A stretch of DNA of 11,475 nt from Candidatus Zhuqueibacterota bacterium (GTDB lineage: Bacteria; KSB1; UBA2214): positions 1-11,475 of the forward strand of contig JAKJDB010000037.1 in assembly GCA_022706175.1 (NCBI GenBank). The letters are read 5' to 3'. The notes beneath the pieces are model-generated. The model saw only the letters and a list, made by a program, of their open reading frames with translations. It had not been told where the DNA came from and made no database searches. A program made the position numbers and the translations under genes. Below are positions 8,401 to 11,475 of this stretch, piece after piece. The stretch's first letter is position 1, and each line of letters starts with the position of its first letter.

Positions 8401-8904
8401 GACACGCTGGGCATTCCGCACATCGAACGGGATACCACCGTGGTGGCGACCATCCCACGCGCCATCCATCCCAAGGCCGGCGATGTGTTCAATCTTTCGA
8501 TCACCAAACCGTTCACCGCCGGCGATCGGTTCACCTTCACCAGCCATGCGCCCTACATCGACCGGCAAAAGGCTGGAAGCGATTCGGCCATGAACCGCAT
8601 CGCCGTGGTGCCCAATCCGTACGTTGTGACCGCCGCCTGGGAGCCGCAGCATGTGTTCAAATCAGGGCGCGGTGAACGCAAAATCGATTTCATCCATCTG
8701 CCGGCTCAATGCACCATTAAAATTTTCACCGTGCGCGGTCATCTGGTGGCCACCATCGAGCACGACAGTCTCATCGACGACGGTTCTGAGTCGTGGAATC
8801 TGCTCTCCAAAGACGGCATGGAGATCGCTTACGGTGTGTACATCTATCACGTAGATGCGCCGGGGATCGGCTCCAAAATCGGCAAATTTGGCGTGATCAA
8901 GTAG
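5455..8904 (+). CDS. Large secreted multidomain protein B: Asp-rich Ca-binding-like region, Fn3-like domain, T9SS-like C-terminal domain
   Basis: This 1149-residue exported protein has no recognised enzymatic active site. A signal peptide covers about 1-19 (KRT, hydrophobic LLFFLI, SRA before the cleavage point). The N-terminal half is specific to this group of proteins. It includes DDNQDGKPD at 147-155 and an Asp-rich stretch at about 314-377 with DDDEDGLVDE, DGIDNDGDWNP and DSDGSEGNG, which resembles thrombospondin type 3/EF-loop calcium sites. A fibronectin type III-like domain spans about 491-650 (PEKPTVTAV, VTLYWD, YMIFRST, TYYYAVCSYD). About 715-1149 is colinear with secreted protein A. 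The last 103 residues (1047-1149) form a Por_secretion-tail/FlgD Ig-like module opening with VPNPY and ending AYGVYIYHVDAPGIG then GKFGVIK. It lies 51 bp after the TonB-dependent receptor and 15 bp before its PorV-like gene, so all three are probably one operon. Secretion is well supported; T9SS export and calcium binding are inferred. Confidence 0.85.
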   Translation: MKRTLCCLLFFLITANSRAASGGYADQGGRLNKSTAHADRKEGTLDGNRISTLFYNYGSIGDWTNRRVESGVYPKGANGHSYFAEFTPVIGAEVVDRLNQRRHIFSDGASSSGVADGRPTGGFYAFEPLPGYADENQPYIAISDALDDNQDGKPDSWPWRWPDKKNWYDPATGIPYWNGQYGAFIRADQETYYRMNDYYNDEFKFLPSKTDSTIRGLGLEIAVRGYQWAHPAAEDLIIWTYWVTNNSTTDYAKMVFGMYGDADVGDDGDQKDDDAYFNKTEDIVYQWDHDNKGAWGGPPAYFGFRYLESPGDPLNGKDDDEDGLVDESQADGIDNDGDWNPTLDDVGLDGLAPGMSGYPGPDSDGSEGNGRPDADYVLGVAEPNFEMSDNSESDQLGLTSFTAAAYPGIVMDNDESVWLQTIPGNFSEIGQTVDLTFLYATAYFQMPPLGDPNNQRKFAIALVMGEDYDDLLRNAKTMQKIYDADYNFAKPPEKPTVTAVAGDHQVTLYWDKRAEELTRDPIYGKDFEGYMIFRSTDAGFTESYVITNAYGNKIFDKPIAQFDKLDSLEGPHPIGLDGLQLNMGSNTGLRYTWTDTSVQNGQTYYYAVCSYDQGYDEDFYSRGISEIPNLLPITPSVCAKRIRTNVLGEVIALDINTVKAVPNAPAAGYVAPTILSTLVTNPTIRHAQGAGTGYIEVAPLDPMKIIDQTEYSILFDDTTFAKTSNPHTLFSVLNNTVQKKRLIADTTAVALGHTHLYRPSVLVKDAATGAVMQNGVDYIIREEIGAIAAVPGGAMQSGAAYEISYQYFPVYASPYIAGEEMNPFFDGHKIVVVDHPLAPDTLRNSLTRAGWFRGNALKQAAEQYKVPYDAGRAVCNYAGNISTYIAGGVKTPVPFDYHVVVFDQTVTKAYNNKPANFLVFNATTGDSVKFVFQDVNPAGVLSDQDIIVPLLNIGGRYRGTWQVKFWAPEDSLVLDITTRTWVDTLGIPHIERDTTVVATIPRAIHPKAGDVFNLSITKPFTAGDRFTFTSHAPYIDRQKAGSDSAMNRIAVVPNPYVVTAAWEPQHVFKSGRGERKIDFIHLPAQCTIKIFTVRGHLVATIEHDSLIDDGSESWNLLSKDGMEIAYGVYIYHVDAPGIGSKIGKFGVIK

Positions 8905-8919
8905 AGGAGACCGAAACCA

Positions 8920-9939
8920 ATGAGAATAAAATTATTCCTTTTTGTCCTGGTCGGCCTGATGGCCGCTGGCGATCTGCGAGCGCAGGCCGTGTCCAAAGTC
9001 GGCACCAGCGCAGCGCCGTTCCTGGCCATCGAGGTCGGCGGCCGGGCTCTGGCCATGGGTGGAGCGTTTGTGGCGACAGCGGACGACGCCACGGCGCTGT
9101 ACTGGAATCCAGCCGGGCTCTCGCGGTTGGGTAAAACCATGGTGACCATGAGCCATACGCAATGGATCGCCGATATCGCGTTTGACCACGCGGGCGTATC
9201 CATTCCTCTGTCCTCTGCCGACGCCATCGGACTCGGCGTCACTTCCCTGAGCATGGATGAAATGCAGGTGCGGACGATTTTTTATCCCGAGGGCACAGGG
9301 GAGTATTTCGGCTCTTCCGACCTGGCGCTCAGCGGCAGCTACAGCCGCAGCCTCACCGATCGCTTTTCCATCGGCTTTACCGGCAAGTATGTGCAGCAGA
9401 AACTGTGGCACATGAGCGCCTCGGCCATGGCGCTGGATGTGGGCGTGCTGTTCACCACCCAGCTGCATGATCTGCGTCTGGGGATGAGCATCTCCAATTT
9501 CGGCAGCAAAATGCACCTGCAGGGCATCGACACTCAGGTCAACTATGATGTCAGCCCCACGACCGCCGGCAACAACGACAAGATCATCGCCCATCTGCAG
9601 ACCGATAACTGGTCCATGCCGCTGATTTTCCGCGTCGGCGCCGCGTTGGACGTGATCAACCGCGCCCGTCATCGCCTCACCTGCGCCGTGGATGCCGTCC
9701 ATCCCAGCGACAACGCGGAATATGTGAACGTCGGCGCTGAATATGCGCTGTACAACAGCATCTTTGTCCGCGCCGGCTACAAATCCCTTTTCCTCCAGGA
9801 CAGCGAGGAGGGGGTGACCCTGGGCGGCGGTCTGGCCTATCGAATGCTGTCGACCGTAAACCTGCGCATCGATTACGCGTATCTGGATTTCGGCATTTTA
9901 AACGCCGTGCACCGTTTTTCGTTGGGATTCGATTTCTAG
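8920..9939 (+). CDS. PorV/PorQ-family outer-membrane protein, copy B
   Basis: This 339-residue barrel protein is paralogous to 1346-2356 along its whole length. A signal peptide covers about 1-21 (MRIKLFLFVL, cleaved near LRA). The mature protein opens VSKVGTSAAPFL, then GGRALAMGGAFVA and YWNPAGL at 61-67. SMDEM, PEGTGEYFG, YSRSLTDRFSIG and RHRLTCAVDAVHPSDN follow, and it ends SLGFDF with terminal phenylalanine. PorV-family proteins act in T9SS as outer-membrane carriers of substrates with the C-terminal domain. The ATG has AGAGGAGA (8903-8910) 9 bases upstream, and only 15 bp separate it from secreted protein B, so tight co-expression is likely. Differences from copy A lie mainly in predicted loops (for example after SMDEM and around residues 200-230), which would fit client specificity. 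That specificity is inference. Confidence 0.88.
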   Translation: MRIKLFLFVLVGLMAAGDLRAQAVSKVGTSAAPFLAIEVGGRALAMGGAFVATADDATALYWNPAGLSRLGKTMVTMSHTQWIADIAFDHAGVSIPLSSADAIGLGVTSLSMDEMQVRTIFYPEGTGEYFGSSDLALSGSYSRSLTDRFSIGFTGKYVQQKLWHMSASAMALDVGVLFTTQLHDLRLGMSISNFGSKMHLQGIDTQVNYDVSPTTAGNNDKIIAHLQTDNWSMPLIFRVGAALDVINRARHRLTCAVDAVHPSDNAEYVNVGAEYALYNSIFVRAGYKSLFLQDSEEGVTLGGGLAYRMLSTVNLRIDYAYLDFGILNAVHRFSLGFDF

Positions 9940-9978
9940 CGGTTTTCCTGCTTGACGTTTTTGCCGCACGCCGCAGCC

Positions 9979-10002
9979 CGGCCGGGTTTCACCGCCCGGC
10001 CG
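9979..10002 (+). terminator. GC-rich hairpin after PorV-like gene B, possible transcript end
   Basis: CGGCCGGG (9979-9986) and CCCGGCCG (9995-10002) form a perfect 8-bp GC stem with an 8-base loop, 40 bases after the stop at 9939. It stands at the boundary between two functionally unrelated gene groups, where a terminator is expected. No U-run follows (CTGAGGGTCTCG), so intrinsic termination is not certain. It could instead be a 3'-end stabilising structure. Confidence 0.4.
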
Positions 10003-10015
10003 CTGAGGGTCTCGT

Positions 10016-10087
10016 TGCCGGGTTGTGTTTTCAGGCGGCCGTAGGGGCGGCGCAACGCCCGCCAGAGCCTGCGACGGCACAACGGCA
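10016..10087. other. Nested inverted repeats, structured intergenic element
   Basis: TGCCG-gg-TTGTG (10016-10027) pairs with CACAACGGCA (10078-10087) as 10 bp with a 2-base bulge. Inside it CAGGC (10032-10036) pairs with GCCTG (10067-10071), and GGGCG (10045-10049) with CGCCC (10056-10060). Together they could fold the 72-nt stretch into one branched-free long hairpin in either strand. It may be a REP/BIME-like repeat, part of a transcript end, or an unassigned RNA. High GC makes such pairing easier by chance. The rest of 9940-10235 holds no gene that I can support. Confidence 0.35.
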
Positions 10088-10133
10088 GGCAGGACAGCGG
10101 TTCACCCTTTCGTCCTTAACGCCCGCCGCGCAA

Positions 10134-10193
10134 AATCAGCCCTTGCTTTTATCCGGGCAGAAAACTATATTTTACCTTGAAGCTGGGCTGATT
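10134..10193. repeat. Perfect 9-bp inverted repeat framing a candidate promoter
   Basis: AATCAGCCC (10134-10142) and GGGCTGATT (10185-10193) are exact reverse complements with 42 bases between them. The left arm ends at the base before the candidate -35 hexamer, and the right arm lies just past the expected transcription start. This could be a pair of operator half-sites, a looping element or an RNA stem, or it could be chance in a 296-bp gap. Confidence 0.4.
10143..10171 (+). promoter_or_regulatory. Candidate sigma70-type promoter for the DUF47-PiT unit
   Basis: TTGCTT (10143-10148), then a spacer of exactly 17 bases, then TATATT (10166-10171). The -10 matches the consensus at 5 of 6 positions and the -35 at its key TTG. 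The expected transcript start is near 10178, giving a leader of about 58 bases before the ATG at 10236. The AT-rich -10 region stands out from its GC-rich surroundings. No clear Pho-box direct repeat is visible. Confidence 0.5.
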
Positions 10194-10225
10194 GAAAAGC
10201 CATTCATTCTCTCACTCTCCCGTAC

Positions 10226-10230
10226 AGGAG
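10226..10230 (+). promoter_or_regulatory. SD sequence deciding the start of the DUF47 protein
   Basis: AGGAG at 10226-10230 is 5 bases ahead of the ATG at 10236. The reading frame is open further upstream to a TTG at 10023, which would add 71 residues. That extension is low-complexity in look, lies across the candidate promoter and hairpins, and has no family counterpart, so the ATG at 10236 is preferred. Confidence 0.75.
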
Positions 10231-10235
10231 CGGTT

Positions 10236-10859
10236 ATGCTGAAAAGTTTTTTACCCAAAGAGTACAGTTTTTATGATTTTTTCGAGAAACATGCGCGATT
10301 GACCACCGAGGTGTGCCTGCAACTGCAGACCCTGACCGCTGACGGCCAGGGGATACCGCGCCATGTGGCGCGCATCCACGAGCTGGAGCATCAGGCGGAC
10401 GATGTCACCCATGAGTGCATCGACGCGCTGCATCGGACGTTTATCACCCCCATCGAGCGCACCGACATCCTGCAGCTGATCAAGCAGCTGGACGACATTC
10501 TGGATTCCATCGACGCCGCCAGTTCCCGTATCGAGCTGTACGGCATCACTCACATGCGTTCGGAGGCGCGCGAGTTAGCGGACGTGCTCGTAACCTCCAT
10601 GGCGGAGATCACCGGCGCCCTGGTCGCCATGCGCGATCTAAAAAACATTCAAAAAATCAACACCCACTGCATCGCCATTCACGATCTGGAGAGCAAGGGC
10701 GACACCATCCTGCGTTCTGCGCTGATCCGGCTGTTTCAGGAGGATCAACCCATTTTGATCATTAAATGGAAAGAGATCTTTGAACGTTTGGAAAAAGCCG
10801 TTGATCGCTGCGAAAACGTGGCTAACATTATCGAAGGCGTTGTCATCTCCTCTTCCTGA
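10236..10859 (+). CDS. DUF47 / PhoU-like phosphate transport accessory protein
   Basis: This 207-residue cytoplasmic, all-helical protein belongs to the DUF47 (PhoU_div, PF01865; TIGR00153-like) family. Family members accompany PiT phosphate permeases and are thought to modulate them, as PhoU does for Pst. The start reads MLKSFLPKEYSFYDFFEKHA, typical of the family, and the length is normal for it. PhoU-type E/DxxxD metal-binding motifs are visible at E51-D55 (EHQAD), D86-D90 (DDILD) and E186-D190 (EKAVD). The middle has the usual TPIERTDI signature (71-78), followed by a helix with a DSIDAASSRIELY run. A PiT gene starts 99 bp downstream on the same strand, the same order as known DUF47-pit operons such as orfA-pit of Sinorhizobium meliloti. 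A candidate promoter lies at 10143-10171. The family assignment is firm; the exact regulatory role is not known from sequence. Confidence 0.93.
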   Translation: MLKSFLPKEYSFYDFFEKHARLTTEVCLQLQTLTADGQGIPRHVARIHELEHQADDVTHECIDALHRTFITPIERTDILQLIKQLDDILDSIDAASSRIELYGITHMRSEARELADVLVTSMAEITGALVAMRDLKNIQKINTHCIAIHDLESKGDTILRSALIRLFQEDQPILIIKWKEIFERLEKAVDRCENVANIIEGVVISSS

Positions 10860-10958
10860 TCGGAGCGGCTCCAACCTTCTCTCCGCCTCTCTTCGGTGTG
10901 CACTAAAAACGCTCTGAAGAGACCGGCGGCTGCCTGACTTTTAATCTGAGAAAAACTG
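10860..10958 (+). other. Short gap between DUF47 and PiT genes
   Basis: These 99 bp contain TCTCTTC (10888-10894) and GAAGAGA (10916-10922), a 7-bp inverted repeat with a 21-base loop. No U-run and no convincing promoter hexamers are visible. Read-through from the DUF47 gene into the permease gene is the simplest reading. Confidence 0.3.
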
Positions 10959-11475
10959 ATGAGCTCTTCTTTGCTGGTAGTGTATTTTACAATTGCGCTC
11001 GCTCTTGTCTTTGATGTGATCAACGGATTCCACGATGCCGCCAATTCCATCGCCACCGTGGTGTCCACCAGAGTGCTGTCGCCGCGCATCGCCGTGCTCT
11101 GGGCCGCGTTTTTTAATTTTGCCGCCATGTTCATCTTTATGCCGCGGGTGGCGGATACGGTCTCCAAAATCGTGCGCATCCAGGTGGGCGATCCCGCGTT
11201 TATCTATGTGGTCTTGGCCGGCCTGCTGGGCGCCATCACCTGGGACCTGTTGACCTGGTGGTGGGGATTGCCCACCAGCTCCTCCCATGCCCTGATCGGC
11301 GGTTTCGCCGGCGCCGGCATCGCCTACCAGGGGGTGAGCAGCATTCGCTGGGAGAAGATGGTCGCCATCCTGCAGTTCATACCCCTGGCCCCGATGATCG
11401 GCATGGCTTCGGGCTTTTCCTTCATGTTGCTGATCTATTGGGTGTTCCGCAAATATCGTCCCAGTGAAGTGGATA
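10959..11475 (+). CDS. PiT-family inorganic phosphate permease (3' end missing)
   Basis: The first 172 codons of a PHO4/PiT-family (PF01384) inner-membrane transporter are present; the frame is open to the right edge. PiT permeases move phosphate, often as a metal-phosphate complex, driven by an ion gradient. The N-terminal family signature INGFHDAANSIATVVSTR lies at 21-38 and the repeat-associated PTSSSHALIGG at 105-115. Hydrophobic segments lie at about 4-22, 44-61, 80-100, 108-124 and 135-163. The ATG at 10959 is chosen because an in-frame TGA at 10947-10949 rules out anything further upstream except a CTG. The SD sequence is weak (TGAG, 10947-10950), which fits translation following that of the upstream DUF47 gene. 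Bacterial members run from about 330 to 500 residues, so a third to a half is visible. The family call is firm; cation type cannot be read here. Confidence 0.95.
   Translation, partial: MSSSLLVVYFTIALALVFDVINGFHDAANSIATVVSTRVLSPRIAVLWAAFFNFAAMFIFMPRVADTVSKIVRIQVGDPAFIYVVLAGLLGAITWDLLTWWWGLPTSSSHALIGGFAGAGIAYQGVSSIRWEKMVAILQFIPLAPMIGMASGFSFMLLIYWVFRKYRPSEVD

Noticed and set aside
5455..8904. Secreted protein B as a SusD-like partner
   Set aside because: It lacks a lipobox and the helical TPR-like make-up of SusD proteins, is far too long, and has Fn3-like and sorting-tail beta domains instead.
10016..10087. Integron attC site
   Set aside because: The nested inverted repeats resemble attC folding, but the required RYYYAAC and GTTRRRY core sites are not present in the right places and there is no integrase or cassette structure.
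10023..10235. 71-residue N-terminal extension of the DUF47 protein from a TTG at 10023
   Set aside because: It has no family counterpart and spans hairpins and a candidate promoter, while the ATG at 10236 has an SD sequence and begins exactly like other family members.

Overview
The window (11,475 bases, roughly 55-60% GC by eye) carries two unrelated groups of genes, all on the + strand. The first, 1-9939, is an envelope and secretion cluster. The second, 10236 to the right edge, is a phosphate-uptake pair. The combination of Type IX secretion (T9SS)-like C-terminal domains, PorV/PorQ-family barrels and a TonB-dependent receptor with a carboxypeptidase-like N-terminal domain points to a Gram-negative bacterium of the Fibrobacterota-Chlorobiota-Bacteroidota sphere or a neighbouring phylum such as KSB1 or Calditrichota. 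Several starts are preceded by strong Shine-Dalgarno (SD) sequences (AGGAGG-like), which classical Bacteroidota tend not to use. I therefore lean towards KSB1/Calditrichota-like, but this is inference.

Layout. (1) The 3' end of a large secreted-protein gene (A) enters from the left edge, 2-1309. (2) A PorV/PorQ-like gene (A) follows after 36 bp, 1346-2356. (3) A 173-bp gap with a bulged hairpin separates these from a 957-residue TonB-dependent receptor, 2530-5403. (4) A 1149-residue secreted protein (B) follows after 51 bp, 5455-8904. (5) A second PorV/PorQ-like gene (B) follows after 15 bp, 8920-9939. (6) A GC-rich structured gap of 296 bp carries hairpins and a candidate promoter framed by a 9-bp inverted repeat. 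(7) A DUF47/PhoU-like protein, 10236-10859. (8) The start of a PiT-family phosphate permease, 10959 to the right edge.

How they work together. Proteins A and B are colinear paralogues over the whole visible part of A (about 430 residues), and the two PorV-like proteins are paralogues of each other. The cluster is therefore a duplicated pair of a secreted protein with a T9SS-like tail and its own PorV-like barrel immediately downstream. In the second copy a TonB-dependent receptor stands directly upstream. In known T9SS, PorV is an outer-membrane shuttle that carries substrates bearing the C-terminal domain. Repeated one-to-one genetic pairing of such a substrate with a PorV-like protein suggests dedicated partners, comparable to SprB with SprF, and is the most interesting feature of the window. 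The receptor may work with protein B in binding or importing a ligand, but nothing in the sequence identifies that ligand. The DUF47-PiT pair is a well-known low-affinity phosphate-transport arrangement and probably a separate transcription unit.
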